Part shown: one piece after another, positions 47,211 through 56,284 of the stretch | How positions within the stretch are numbered: the first letter of the stretch is position 1 | Layout of the letters: the number at the start of each line of letters is the position of its first letter | Source of the DNA: Microtetraspora niveoalba | GTDB lineage: Bacteria > Actinomycetota > Actinomycetes > Streptosporangiales > Streptosporangiaceae | Reading direction: 5' to 3' | DNA: 64,000 nucleotides | Assembly (NCBI RefSeq): GCF_001570405.1 | Contig: NZ_BBYM01000012.1 | Location: 145,560 to 209,559 of the forward strand | Translations under genes and position numbers: made by a program | The notes under the pieces: model-generated | What the model was told of the DNA's origin: nothing | The model's input: the letters and a program-made list of their open reading frames with translations, nothing else | The model's database searches: none

Positions 47211-48119
47211 ATGCTTGCCCCCATGGGACGCTTCACGCTGGACGATGTGCTGGCCGTGCGGAAGCGCAGGGACTCGTGGTGGACCGTTTTCCTGGTCGAT
47301 CCGATCGCCTGCCGGCTCGCGCTGCTGGTGGCCAACCACACCTCGATCACACCGAACGGGCTGACCCGGCTCTCCATGGTCGTCGGCCTCGGTTCAGCCG
47401 TGTGCTTCGCCCAGGAGCTGCTGGTCGCGGGGGCGGCCCTGTTCTTCGTGAGCTTCACCGTCGACTGCATGGACGGGAAGATCGCGCGGCTCAAGGGCAC
47501 CGGCACGCCGTTCGGGCTGTGGCTCGACTACGTCGGCGACCGCGTCCGGGTGCTCTGCTGCGCGTTCGGCATCGCCTCCGCGCTGTACGCGCGCACCGGC
47601 GACCTCGTCTACATCGTCGCGGGGGCGGGCGTCGTCATCCTCGACCTGTTCCGCTACATCAACGGCCCGCAGCTCAAACGGGTCAGGGACACCACGCGGG
47701 CGGCCGCCAGGGAGAACGCCGGAGCCGAGTGCGTGTTCATGGACGAGCTGCTCGGCGCGGCCCCGGGCAGCAGCACCGAGGACGTGCGGCGCGACTTCGA
47801 GCGGGTCGCCGACGAGGACGGCCGCGCGCTGGTCGACCTGCAGCGGGGCTTCCGCGCGCAGTTCCCCTGGTACGACCGCGTCCGGATGTTCCTCGTGGCG
47901 CACCGCGTCCGCTCACACCTGATCAGCGGCATCGAGTTCCACGCCGCCGTCTTCGTGATCGCGCCGATCCTCGGCGCCGTGGCCTGGCTCTGGACCTCCG
48001 CCGTGATGGGCGCGTTGCTGCTGGCGTTCGAGTCCGTCCTCGTCTACCGCGCCTGGCTGGGGACCAGAGAGGTGGCCCGCGCCGTGTCGGTGAATGAAAG
48101 GGAGAAGATTCTTGTCTGA
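47211..48119 (+). CDS. CDP-alcohol phosphatidyltransferase family protein
   Basis: A 302-residue integral membrane enzyme. The signature DG-x2-AR-x8-G-x3-D-x3-D is complete in DCMDGKIARLKGTGTP followed by FGLWLDYVGD (about residues 84-110), so the metal-dependent CDP-alcohol phosphotransfer should work. A cytoplasmic helical insertion with acidic and Arg-rich stretches (about residues 150-235) and two C-terminal membrane segments extend the usual fold. Start choice is uncertain: ATG 47211 or ATG 47223; neither has a clear ribosome-binding site. It overlaps the sulfotransferase by eight bases. In this locus it may make the lipid or polyol-phosphate acceptor of the polymer. Confidence 0.87.
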   Translation: MLAPMGRFTLDDVLAVRKRRDSWWTVFLVDPIACRLALLVANHTSITPNGLTRLSMVVGLGSAVCFAQELLVAGAALFFVSFTVDCMDGKIARLKGTGTPFGLWLDYVGDRVRVLCCAFGIASALYARTGDLVYIVAGAGVVILDLFRYINGPQLKRVRDTTRAAARENAGAECVFMDELLGAAPGSSTEDVRRDFERVADEDGRALVDLQRGFRAQFPWYDRVRMFLVAHRVRSHLISGIEFHAAVFVIAPILGAVAWLWTSAVMGALLLAFESVLVYRAWLGTREVARAVSVNEREKILV

Positions 48120-49158
48120 CCGGCCGATCTTCGTCGTGGGGTGCCCGAGGTCGGGCACCACCCTCCTCCAGCTCATGTTGCACGCCCACCCCCGGCTGGC
48201 CGTGCCGCCGGAGACCCGGATCATCGTCCACGCCTACAACAAGCGCCACAAGTACGGCGACATGCGGCAGGCCGCGAACCGGCGCAGGCTCGCGGAGTGG
48301 ATCGCCGACGGGAGCCGCACGCAGTTCGGCGACCTCGGCGTCGACCGCGACACGTACGTCACGCGGGCCGTGGAGGGGCCGGGCAGCCTCGGCTCGGTCG
48401 TCGGCCTCGTCTACCAGATGTTCGGCGAGCGGTTCGGCAAGCCGCGCTGGGGGGACAAGCGGCCGCCGTACATCCGCCATCTCGACGAGATGCTGGCCAT
48501 GTTCCCCGACGCCCAGATCATCCACCTGATCAGGGACGGCCGGGACTGCGTGGCCTCGCTCAAGGAGATGCCGTGGTTCGGCGAGGACGTCTACCACGCG
48601 GCGCACCGCTGGGCTGAGGCGATCGACCTCGGCCGGCGGGCGATGCGCAAGTTCTCGCCCGACAGCTACCACGAGCTGCGGTACGAGGACCTGACCGCCG
48701 ACCCGGAGCACGAGCTGACCCGGCTGTGCGCGTTCATCGGCGAGGAGTACCACCCCGCGATGCGGGAGCCGTACCGGGTCGCGGACGTCGTGCCGGAGCG
48801 CAAGACCTGGCACGTGAACACCCGCTCGGAGGTGACGACGCAGCGGTCGGGCACCTGGGCCGAGCGGCTGGAGCCGTGGGAGATCGGGCTGTGCGAGGCG
48901 GTGCTGGGGGAGCGCCTGGTCGACCAGGGCTACTCGCTCAGCGGGGCGCCGCGGCCGGCCCGCGAGCACCTGGCGGCCTACCGCAAGGTGGAGCAGCGAT
49001 TCCGCAGGAAGCGCTGGCGCAAGAGCGTCACCGAGCAGATCGACCGGTTCCGCGAGCCCGGCCCGGTGGCCGCGCTGCTGACCGAGGGACAGCGCGCCCT
49101 CGCGGGGCTCCCCGCGCGGCCCGACCACCGGCCCGCGCACCGCGTCGCCGCACGCTGA
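48112..49158 (+). CDS. Sulfotransferase, copy 1
   Basis: A 348-residue PAPS-dependent sulfotransferase. The 5'-phosphosulfate-binding loop GCPRSGTTLLQLML lies at residues 10-23, and the 3'-phosphate-binding region LIRDGRDCVASLKEM at about residue 139. The start is taken as TTG 48112, because AGGGAGAAG precedes it and because its paralogue begins with the same DRPIFVVGCPRSG; ATG 48094 would add six residues. It overlaps the CDP-alcohol transferase by eight bases. The two copies share most of their length (for example RFGKPRWGDKRP), showing recent tandem duplication. The expected substrate is a surface glycan hydroxyl, not proven. Confidence 0.9.
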   Translation: MSDRPIFVVGCPRSGTTLLQLMLHAHPRLAVPPETRIIVHAYNKRHKYGDMRQAANRRRLAEWIADGSRTQFGDLGVDRDTYVTRAVEGPGSLGSVVGLVYQMFGERFGKPRWGDKRPPYIRHLDEMLAMFPDAQIIHLIRDGRDCVASLKEMPWFGEDVYHAAHRWAEAIDLGRRAMRKFSPDSYHELRYEDLTADPEHELTRLCAFIGEEYHPAMREPYRVADVVPERKTWHVNTRSEVTTQRSGTWAERLEPWEIGLCEAVLGERLVDQGYSLSGAPRPAREHLAAYRKVEQRFRRKRWRKSVTEQIDRFREPGPVAALLTEGQRALAGLPARPDHRPAHRVAAR

Positions 49159-49216
49159 GTCACCGGCCGTCTGAGCCGTCGCACGCTGAGTTTCCAACAC
49201 AGGGGGATTGATTTCC

Positions 49217-50257
49217 ATGCAGTCGGACAGGCCGATCTTCGTCGTCGGCTGCCCGCGCTCGGGCACGACGATGTTGCAGCTCATGCTGCACTCCCACCCG
49301 CGCATCGCGGTTCCGCCGGAGACCCGGTTCCTGGTCCCGGCCTACTTCTCGCGCAAGTCGTACGGGGACATGCGGCAGGCGGAGAACCGCCGCAGGCTCG
49401 CCGAGTGGATCGCGAACGGCAGGAACACGAAGTTCCGCGAGCTGGGCCTGGACAAGGCCGAGTTCGTGCAGGCCGCGATGATGGGACCGGGCAGCTTCGG
49501 ATCCGTCATCGGGATGGTCTTCAAGAGCTACGCCGAGCGGTTCGGCAAGCCGCGCTGGGGCGACAAGCGGCCCAGCTACTTCAAGCACGTGGACATGCTC
49601 ATGCGCATGTTCCCCGACGCCCAGTTCATCCACCTGATCAGGGACGGCCGCGACTGCGTCGCCTCCCTCAAGGAGATGCCCTGGTACACGCTGGACAGCT
49701 TCCACGCGGTGTCCAACTGGGCGGAGGCCATCGACTTCGGCCGCCGCAACTCCCGCAGGCTCCCCGCGGACACCTTCTACCAGCTCCGCTACGAGGACCT
49801 GACGTCCGACCCGGAGAACGAGCTCAGGAAGTTGTGCGCGTTCATCGGCGAGGACTACGACCCGGCGATGTGCGAGCCGAGGCACGTCGCCCGCGTGGCG
49901 GTGCCCGCGCACAAGGTCTGGCACCGCAACACGCACGGCGACGTCACCACCGCCCGCGCCGGGAGCTGGTCCAGCCGCCTGGAGCCGTGGGAGATCGCGC
50001 TCTGCGAGGAGGTGCTCGGCGAGCGGCTCTCGGCCTGCGGGTACGAGCTGACCGGCGCGCCCAAGGCGGAGCGCCAGCACATCTCCGCGTACAAGGCCGC
50101 GGCGGGCAAGCGCAGGGCCGCGCGGTGGCGCAAGCGCAACCGCGACCTGCTGGTCCGCCTGCGCGAGCCCGGCCCGCTCCCGGCGCTGCTGACCGACGGC
50201 CAGCGCACCCTGGCCGGCGTCCCCGCGCAGCGTCCTCGTGAGCTCGTCAACGGCTGA
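49217..50257 (+). CDS. Sulfotransferase, copy 2
   Basis: A 346-residue paralogue of the preceding gene, with the same PAPS motifs (GCPRSGTTMLQLML and LIRDGRDCVASLKEM). The ATG at 49217 is nine bases from AGGGGGA; a TTG at 49208 is less likely. The copies differ mainly in the middle substrate-facing region (TYVTRAVEGPGSLGS versus EFVQAAMMGPGSFGS), so they may sulfate different positions. It overlaps the convergent GT4 gene by 11 bases at their 3' ends. Confidence 0.9.
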   Translation: MQSDRPIFVVGCPRSGTTMLQLMLHSHPRIAVPPETRFLVPAYFSRKSYGDMRQAENRRRLAEWIANGRNTKFRELGLDKAEFVQAAMMGPGSFGSVIGMVFKSYAERFGKPRWGDKRPSYFKHVDMLMRMFPDAQFIHLIRDGRDCVASLKEMPWYTLDSFHAVSNWAEAIDFGRRNSRRLPADTFYQLRYEDLTSDPENELRKLCAFIGEDYDPAMCEPRHVARVAVPAHKVWHRNTHGDVTTARAGSWSSRLEPWEIALCEEVLGERLSACGYELTGAPKAERQHISAYKAAAGKRRAARWRKRNRDLLVRLREPGPLPALLTDGQRTLAGVPAQRPRELVNG

Positions 50258-51335
50258 CGTGCGCCAGCAGCGCCGTCCAGCGGTCGAGCACGCGTTCGGG
50301 CCGGAACCGCTCCGCGTGCAGGCGGGCGGCGGCGCCCAGCCGCCGCCGCTCGTCCGCGGAGCCCGTCAGCCGTGACAGCGCGGCGGCCAGGCCCGGGACG
50401 TCCCCCGGGGGGACGAGCAGGCCGGTACGCTCCGGCAGCACCAGCGTCCGGACCCCTCCGGACACGTCGAACGCCGCGCACGGCACCCCGTACGACGCCG
50501 CCTCCCCGATGACCAGCGGCAGCCCCTCGTGCTCGCTCGACAGCGCGACCGCCGACGCCTTGCGGTACTCCGACGGCATCCCCGCCGCCGGTATCCGTCC
50601 CCGGAAGACCACCCGGCCGGCCACCCCCTCCGCCGCCGCGTGCAGCCGGAGCCGCCCCTCCTCCGGCCCGTCCCCGATCAGGTGCAGCTCCCAGCCCGCG
50701 GCCCCTCCCGTACGGCGGGCCAGGGCGAACGCGGAGATCAGCCGGTCGAAGCGCTTGACCCCGGCCAGCCTCCCCACGCCGAGGATCCGGCGGCCCTCGA
50801 CCGGCGACACCGCCGAGGGCCAGCCCGGGAGCGGGTTCGGCAGGTGGCAGGCGTTCGGCAGCAGCGCCTCCTCGGAGAACCGCCGCGCGTCGTCGGCGCT
50901 GAGGAAGACGGCCTGGTCGAGCGCTCCGTAGTGCGCCCGTACGGAGCGGAAGTGCCACGAGCCGAGGGCGTGGTCGAACGATCCGTGGTACTGGCCGATG
51001 CCGAGGTGGCGGCCCGGGACGAGCAGGTCCCGCATCGCGGTCACCACGGCGGGCGAGGTCATCACCACGTAGCAGGGGCCGATCCCGGCGAGCAGCCGGG
51101 TGATCGCCCGCCGGCCCGACCGGCCGTGCCACCGCTTCGCCGGCGCCGCGCTCAGGGCGGGGTGGCGGGTGTAGGCGGGGCGCTCGACGTAGCGGACGGG
51201 GTCCGCGGACGCGTGCAACCCGGCCACGTGGACCTCGTATCCGCGCTCGGCGAGCCCCTGGGCGACGGTGTGCGTGACGCGCTGGACGCCGCCCAGGGTG
51301 TCGGCGTCCAGGCACACGAACAGGACGGTCCGCAT
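50247..51335 (-). CDS. GT4-type glycosyltransferase
   Basis: A 362-residue GT-B-fold glycosyltransferase. The N-terminal acceptor domain starts VLFVCLDADTLGGVQRVTHT, and the C-terminal nucleotide-sugar domain has RRILGVGRLAGVKRFDRLI, LIGDGPEEGRLR, and the EX7E-type SSEHEGLPLVIGEAASYGVP. The ATG overlaps the upstream stop by one base (TGATG), so it is coupled to the large GT2-TagF fusion. It is convergent with sulfotransferase copy 2. Confidence 0.92.
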   Translation of the reverse strand: MRTVLFVCLDADTLGGVQRVTHTVAQGLAERGYEVHVAGLHASADPVRYVERPAYTRHPALSAAPAKRWHGRSGRRAITRLLAGIGPCYVVMTSPAVVTAMRDLLVPGRHLGIGQYHGSFDHALGSWHFRSVRAHYGALDQAVFLSADDARRFSEEALLPNACHLPNPLPGWPSAVSPVEGRRILGVGRLAGVKRFDRLISAFALARRTGGAAGWELHLIGDGPEEGRLRLHAAAEGVAGRVVFRGRIPAAGMPSEYRKASAVALSSEHEGLPLVIGEAASYGVPCAAFDVSGGVRTLVLPERTGLLVPPGDVPGLAAALSRLTGSADERRRLGAAARLHAERFRPERVLDRWTALLAHVSR

Positions 51336-54157
51336 CACACCGGCCGCTCGGGGAGCGGCAGCTCGCGGACCCGGCGCCCGCGCCCGGCGAACGCGGGCAC
51401 GACGACGCCCGCGACGAGGGACGCCAGGGACCGGGCGAGCGAGCGGCGTGGCGACGCGGCCTCGGCGAAGAACGCGTCCACCACCCGGGCCGCCGCCTCT
51501 CCGGTCTCCCTGGCGCACCACATCTGGCGGAAGGCCGCGTACCGCTCCTCGTACGGCGTCCAGGCGTGGCCGTCGCGCGGGAGGTCGCGGAGCACGCGGA
51601 CGAGCTCCTCGGTCGTGGTGACGCACGGGCCGGGTGCGATCTCGGTCAGGTCGTGGTGGAGGCCGCGCTCGACCCGGCGGTACTCCTCCCAGTCGTCCGT
51701 GTACAGCACGATCGGCTTGCCGGTGACCGCGAAGTCGCACATGACCGACGAATAGTCGGTGAGCAGCGCGTCCGCGGCGAGGATGAGGTCGTTGACCTCG
51801 GGATACCCGCCCGCGGGCCGGACGAAGTGGCGCAGCCGCTCGGGCACCGCGAACCGCTCCACCGGATGGGTGCGCAGGATCAGCGCCCATTCCGGGTGCA
51901 GCTCGGCCGCCAGCCGGTCGAGATCCACCCGCACGGACCGGCCGGAGTGCTTCGCGCGGTCCCGGTAGGTCGGCGCGTACAGCAGGACGCGGACGCCCTC
52001 GCCGATCTCCAGGAGGTCCCTGGCGCGGGCGGCCGCCGCCGCGTCCCCGTGTACGAGCACGTCGCAGCGCGGGGAGCCGAAGCGCAGCAGCGGCCCGGCG
52101 TACTCGTTGGCCGGCACGAAGATCCGCTCGAACTCGGCGCTCGGCGCGACCAGCGCGTCCCACCGGGCGACGTTCGCCCGCCACTGCTCGCGAGGGCCGG
52201 GGAAGTCCCCGCGCATGTCCGGCGAGTCGAGCCCGACCGACTTGGACCCCTGGCCGTGCCACGTCTGCAGATAGCGGGTGCCGGGCGGCTTGGGGAAGCC
52301 GAGCGGCATGCCGTGGCTGTCCACCCACCATCCGGCCCGCGCCATCGTCCACAGGTAACGCCAGCTCATCCTGCGGACCTTGGCGACGTCGCCGGGGAAG
52401 TTCCGCCGGTGCGCGGACACCGACCAGACCGCCCGGAGCGGCAACCCCCTGCGGCGGATCTCCTCGTGGATGTACCGGGGGTGCCCGGTGTAGCCCCTGC
52501 CGCAGTCGGCCTCGAACAACACCAGGTCGCGCCGCCGGGGGACCACCCTGACCAGGCCCCGGTAGACCCGGATCTTGAGATCCCGGTACCGCGGATGCCG
52601 GATGATCCGCCTGCGCAGGGCGAGCAACGGCCGCACCACGCGCCCGGTCGCGCCGCGCCGCTCCCACACCGTCCGCAGCACGGCGCTGTCGCCCTCGGGG
52701 CGTACGGTCACCCGGTGCGCGGGCGTGGACGCGGTGAGCGGCGGCAGCGAGGGTTCGGCGAGGAGGCGGTCGCTCGTGACGTGCCCGTCCGCGCGGGTGA
52801 AGGCGATCCGCGGCTCGTGGAACCCCGCCCACCAGAAGGCGCGGGGGTTCGCCCCGGACAGATCCGCCTCCGCCCGCACGGTGTAGCCGCCCTCCGGGTG
52901 CCGTTGGGGCGCGAGCCGTACGCGCTGGGCGCCCACGACGAGATGGGCCGCCGTGGGCGGGTGGCGGTCGAGCACCCCGAACGGGTCGTACGTGCGGACC
53001 GTGAGGGAGAGGACGGTCCCGGACAGGGACGCCTCGGTGACCTCGTGCCTGATCCGGGACGCCGAGAACGGCAGCTCGGCCAGCCGCATGTCCGTGATGT
53101 CGTACGCGTCGCCGGGGACGGCGCCCCAGTAGGTGCGGCCGTCGCGGACGACGGCCTCGCGCGGACCGGCCCTGGCCCCGGTGAGCGACCGGGCCGCCAC
53201 CCGCAGGTCCGCCACCCGGTCGGCGAGGATGAGCCCCGCGCACACCCGCACCATCGGCTCCGCCCGGTCGAGCACGCCCGGTTCGAGCGCCGCCAGGTAC
53301 GGCCGGACCACGGCGGCGAACTCCTTGGCCCACACCGCGTCGAAGCGCGGCAGCGCGTTGAGGTAGACCCGCAGGTCCTGGACGACGAACCGGCGCTGCC
53401 GCTCGTGTACCAGCTCGGCCAGGCCGCCGCGCCTGAGCACACGGTCGGCCGCCTCGGCGGCGACCACGCGGTGGCGGGCGTTCTCGACCGAGCCGAGGCG
53501 GAGCGAGATGGACGGATCGGCGCCCGCCGACCGGTGCCACAGGTAGACCGGCCACGGCACGACCGCGAACCGCCGCGCCGCGCGGTACACGGCGGCGGTG
53601 AAGATGTGGTCCTCGTAGAGCAGGTCCTCGCGGAACCGGATGCCGTGCTCGCGCAGGAAGCCGAGGCGGTAGAGCTTGTTCGTGGAGAACCCGTCGAGGA
53701 ACATCGCGGGGTCGGCGGCGATCCCGGGCACGACACGTCGCGGCCGGAAGAGCGAGGGGTAGTAGGGGGCCGTCCTGCCGCTCCACTCGTACAGGCGCGA
53801 GATCTGGCCGGTCACGAAGTCGGCGCCGGTCCGCTCGATCTCCGTCAGCAGGCTCTTGCAGGCGTGGCGCGGCAGCTCGTCGTCGCTGTCCAGGAACATG
53901 ACGTACGGCGCGCGGGCGGCGTCCATCCCCGCGTTGCGCGGCGCTCCGCAGCCGCCGCTGTTGGACCGGCGGCGGATGTAGCGGACGCGCGGCATGTCGC
54001 GTACGACCCGCGCGGTGTCGTCGGTGCTCCCGTCGTCCACCACGACGATCTCCAGGTTGCGCAGGGACTGGCGCAGGAGCGAGCCGACCGCCCTCGGAAG
54101 CCGGGCGGCGTCGTTGTAGGTGATCACCACAACGGTCACGTCCGGTCGCACCGCCAT
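51335..54157 (-). CDS. GT2 / CDP-glycerol glycerophosphotransferase fusion, third paralogue
   Basis: A 940-residue fusion protein. The GT2 domain (about residues 1-230) shows TVVVITYNDAARLPRAVGSL, VVVDDGSTDDT and MFLDSDDELPRHA; the middle is of unknown fold; the TagB/TagF-like domain (about residues 560-900) has YLQTWHGQGSKSVG (about residue 636), VLLYAPTYRDRA and LLTDYSSVMCDFAVTGKP. The key histidine and DYSS region are present. A basic, hydrophobic tail may touch the membrane. The ATG at 54157 has a G-rich site upstream. It is coupled to the GT4 enzyme. With the two plus-strand fusions it suggests several distinct phosphotransfer steps in one polymer. Confidence 0.88.
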   Translation of the reverse strand: MAVRPDVTVVVITYNDAARLPRAVGSLLRQSLRNLEIVVVDDGSTDDTARVVRDMPRVRYIRRRSNSGGCGAPRNAGMDAARAPYVMFLDSDDELPRHACKSLLTEIERTGADFVTGQISRLYEWSGRTAPYYPSLFRPRRVVPGIAADPAMFLDGFSTNKLYRLGFLREHGIRFREDLLYEDHIFTAAVYRAARRFAVVPWPVYLWHRSAGADPSISLRLGSVENARHRVVAAEAADRVLRRGGLAELVHERQRRFVVQDLRVYLNALPRFDAVWAKEFAAVVRPYLAALEPGVLDRAEPMVRVCAGLILADRVADLRVAARSLTGARAGPREAVVRDGRTYWGAVPGDAYDITDMRLAELPFSASRIRHEVTEASLSGTVLSLTVRTYDPFGVLDRHPPTAAHLVVGAQRVRLAPQRHPEGGYTVRAEADLSGANPRAFWWAGFHEPRIAFTRADGHVTSDRLLAEPSLPPLTASTPAHRVTVRPEGDSAVLRTVWERRGATGRVVRPLLALRRRIIRHPRYRDLKIRVYRGLVRVVPRRRDLVLFEADCGRGYTGHPRYIHEEIRRRGLPLRAVWSVSAHRRNFPGDVAKVRRMSWRYLWTMARAGWWVDSHGMPLGFPKPPGTRYLQTWHGQGSKSVGLDSPDMRGDFPGPREQWRANVARWDALVAPSAEFERIFVPANEYAGPLLRFGSPRCDVLVHGDAAAAARARDLLEIGEGVRVLLYAPTYRDRAKHSGRSVRVDLDRLAAELHPEWALILRTHPVERFAVPERLRHFVRPAGGYPEVNDLILAADALLTDYSSVMCDFAVTGKPIVLYTDDWEEYRRVERGLHHDLTEIAPGPCVTTTEELVRVLRDLPRDGHAWTPYEERYAAFRQMWCARETGEAAARVVDAFFAEAASPRRSLARSLASLVAGVVVPAFAGRGRRVRELPLPERPV

Positions 54158-54333
54158 GCGAACCCCCCGAGTGCCGGTTTCGACACTCCGTGGTCTTCCC
54201 CTGCCTTAGGCGACTCGTCCTGGTTTGGGAGAAGGTGACGGGATTTTTGCCGACGTGCCGGGAAGATCCCGCGTACCAGGAAGGCCCTGCTTCCTCGAAG
54301 GGGTCGACTCGCCGGGAAGGCTCGCGTGCCGGG

Positions 54334-55221
54334 TTATCGGGACGAACGTCGCCGGAACAGGTAGACGACGATCGCGATGCCGGCCAGCGCGCCCGCGACG
54401 GGGGCCAGCCGCTTGAGGGTGGGCACCCCGGCGACGCGCAGCAGGTCGAGCGCCTCCTCACCGGTGGATCCGGGGGTCGCGGGCCCGCCGGCCGGGCGGA
54501 TCTCGACCTTGCCGCCCGCCCGCTCCGTCGGGGACGGCACCGCCGTCAGATGCCGCTGCGGCGCGGGCACCCCGGCCGGCTCCCCGGGGCGTTCCGGTGC
54601 CCCGGTGGCGATGGGCCGGATCGTCCCGCCATGGGCCGGCTCCGGTTCGCCCGTCCCGGGGGTGGTCGCGCCGGCCTCACCGGGAGGTCTGTCGCCTGCG
54701 GGACCGCTCGGGCCGATGGGGGTGACCGACGCGACGGGCTCCGCCGCCGGCGCCTCCTCTCCCAGGTCTTCCCGGCTTTCCAGCAGGGCCGCCAGGTTGC
54801 CCGCGAAGCGGTCGATCAGCTTGGCCCCGACTTCCGCCATGACGCCCCGGCCGAACTGCGCGGGCCTCCCGGTGACGTTGAAGGACGTCTCGACCCGCAC
54901 CCTGGTGTGACCCCCTTCGGGGACCAGCCGGGCGTGTACGGTGGCTCCGGCCGTGCCCGAGCCGCGTGCCTCCTTGCCGGACGCCGTGAGCGTCAGCGTG
55001 TGCGCCTCCTCGTCGACGTCCTCGAACGACGCCCTGCCCCGATAGGTCACGGTTATCGGGCCCACCTTGACCCGCATGCCGCCGGTGAAGGCGCCGCCCT
55101 CGACCGACTCCAACGTCGCTCCCGGCAGGCACGGCGCGACCCGCTCGACGTCCAGCAGCACCGACCACGCCCGCTCGACCGGGACCGGCACCGTGAACTC
55201 GTGCTCGAACCGCATCGCCAT
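54334..55221 (-). CDS. CoxG-like SRPBCC protein with C-terminal membrane anchor
   Basis: A 295-residue protein. The first 150 residues form a CoxG/SRPBCC domain (FEHEFTVPVPVERAWSVLLD, APCLPGATLESVEGG). A Pro/Gly/Ala-rich linker of about 110 residues then leads to a C-terminal transmembrane helix (about residues 273-291) with a basic end. In aerobic CO dehydrogenase, CoxG helps recruit the enzyme to the membrane and quinone; the built-in anchor fits that role. ATG 55221 has GGAG upstream. It lies 190 bases downstream of the medium subunit. Confidence 0.88.
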   Translation of the reverse strand: MAMRFEHEFTVPVPVERAWSVLLDVERVAPCLPGATLESVEGGAFTGGMRVKVGPITVTYRGRASFEDVDEEAHTLTLTASGKEARGSGTAGATVHARLVPEGGHTRVRVETSFNVTGRPAQFGRGVMAEVGAKLIDRFAGNLAALLESREDLGEEAPAAEPVASVTPIGPSGPAGDRPPGEAGATTPGTGEPEPAHGGTIRPIATGAPERPGEPAGVPAPQRHLTAVPSPTERAGGKVEIRPAGGPATPGSTGEEALDLLRVAGVPTLKRLAPVAGALAGIAIVVYLFRRRSSR

Positions 55222-55411
55222 GGGACGACTCCGTTCCGTCGGCCGCGCCGATCTTGCGACAGCGAAAAGGGCTTCCAACCGAGACAGGGCTTCCAACTGC
55301 GACAGTACGACCCGGTCGCCCGTCGCCGCCACCGGGCGACGGGCACCGGCTGGAGCCACCACGCGGGGCGGCGCGCGGGGGGAGCCGCCCCGCCGAGGCG
55401 TGTGGCCGGCG

Positions 55412-56284
55412 TCAGCCGGCCGCGGCGAGGAGGGCGCGGTGGGTGAGGACCCGGGCCAGGTGTCTGCGGTAGTCCGGCCGCGCGTGCAGGTCGGCCGGCG
55501 GATCGGTGTCCTCGTCCGCCCGCTCGGCCGCGGCGCGCAGTGCCCCGCCCGCCGCTCCGCCGTTCCCGCCCGGCTCCGCGCCGCGTACCGCCTGCTCGAC
55601 GGCGGTGGCGCGGACCGGCGTCGGCCCCATGTTGGTCAGCGCGACCCGCGCCTCCTCGACGACGCCGCCCGACCGGCGCACCGCCGCCGCCACGCCGACG
55701 ATCGCCCACGCCTGGGCCGTACGGTGGAACTTCTCGTAGTGGAACCCCCACCCCGGCCCGAGCTTGGGCACCCGGACGCCCGTGAGGATCTCCCCGGGCG
55801 CGAGCGCGGTCTCCAGGTAGTCGAGGAAGAAGTCCGCCGCCGGGATCACGCGCTCCCCGGCCGCCGACCTGACCACGAACTCCATGTCCAGCGCGAGCGC
55901 CACCGCGGGCAGGTCGCCGGCCGGGTCGGCGTGCGCCAGCGAGCCGCCGAACGTGCCGCGATGCCGTACGGCGGGGTCGGCGACGGTCGCCGTGGCGAGC
56001 GCGACCAGGGGGCAGTGCTCCCGCACGACGGGCGAGGCGACGACGTCGTAGTGCGTCGTCATCGCCCCGATCAGGACGTGGTCGCCGCGGTCGGCGACGC
56101 CGCGCAGCTCCTCGACGCGCCCCAGGTCCACCAGCGTGCCGGGGTAGGCGAGCCGCAGCCGCAGCAGGGGAAGCAACGACTGGCCTCCGGCGAGGACCTT
56201 CGCCTCCTCGCCCTGCTCGCGGAGCGTCTCCAGGGCCTCGTCCAGCGACGACACCCGGACGTAGTCGAACGACGCGGGGATCAT
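55412..56284 (-). CDS. Molybdenum hydroxylase medium (FAD) subunit
   Basis: A 290-residue FAD-binding subunit of the xanthine dehydrogenase / CO dehydrogenase family. The start FDYVRVSSLDEALETL, the FAD pyrophosphate segment LAGGQSLLPLLRLRL (about residues 32-46) and the second FAD motif TFGGSLAHADPAGDLP (about residue 112) are typical. Its ATG overlaps the large-subunit stop by four bases (ATGA). It passes electrons from the Fe-S subunit to the acceptor. Confidence 0.93.
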   Translation of the reverse strand: MIPASFDYVRVSSLDEALETLREQGEEAKVLAGGQSLLPLLRLRLAYPGTLVDLGRVEELRGVADRGDHVLIGAMTTHYDVVASPVVREHCPLVALATATVADPAVRHRGTFGGSLAHADPAGDLPAVALALDMEFVVRSAAGERVIPAADFFLDYLETALAPGEILTGVRVPKLGPGWGFHYEKFHRTAQAWAIVGVAAAVRRSGGVVEEARVALTNMGPTPVRATAVEQAVRGAEPGGNGGAAGGALRAAAERADEDTDPPADLHARPDYRRHLARVLTHRALLAAAG

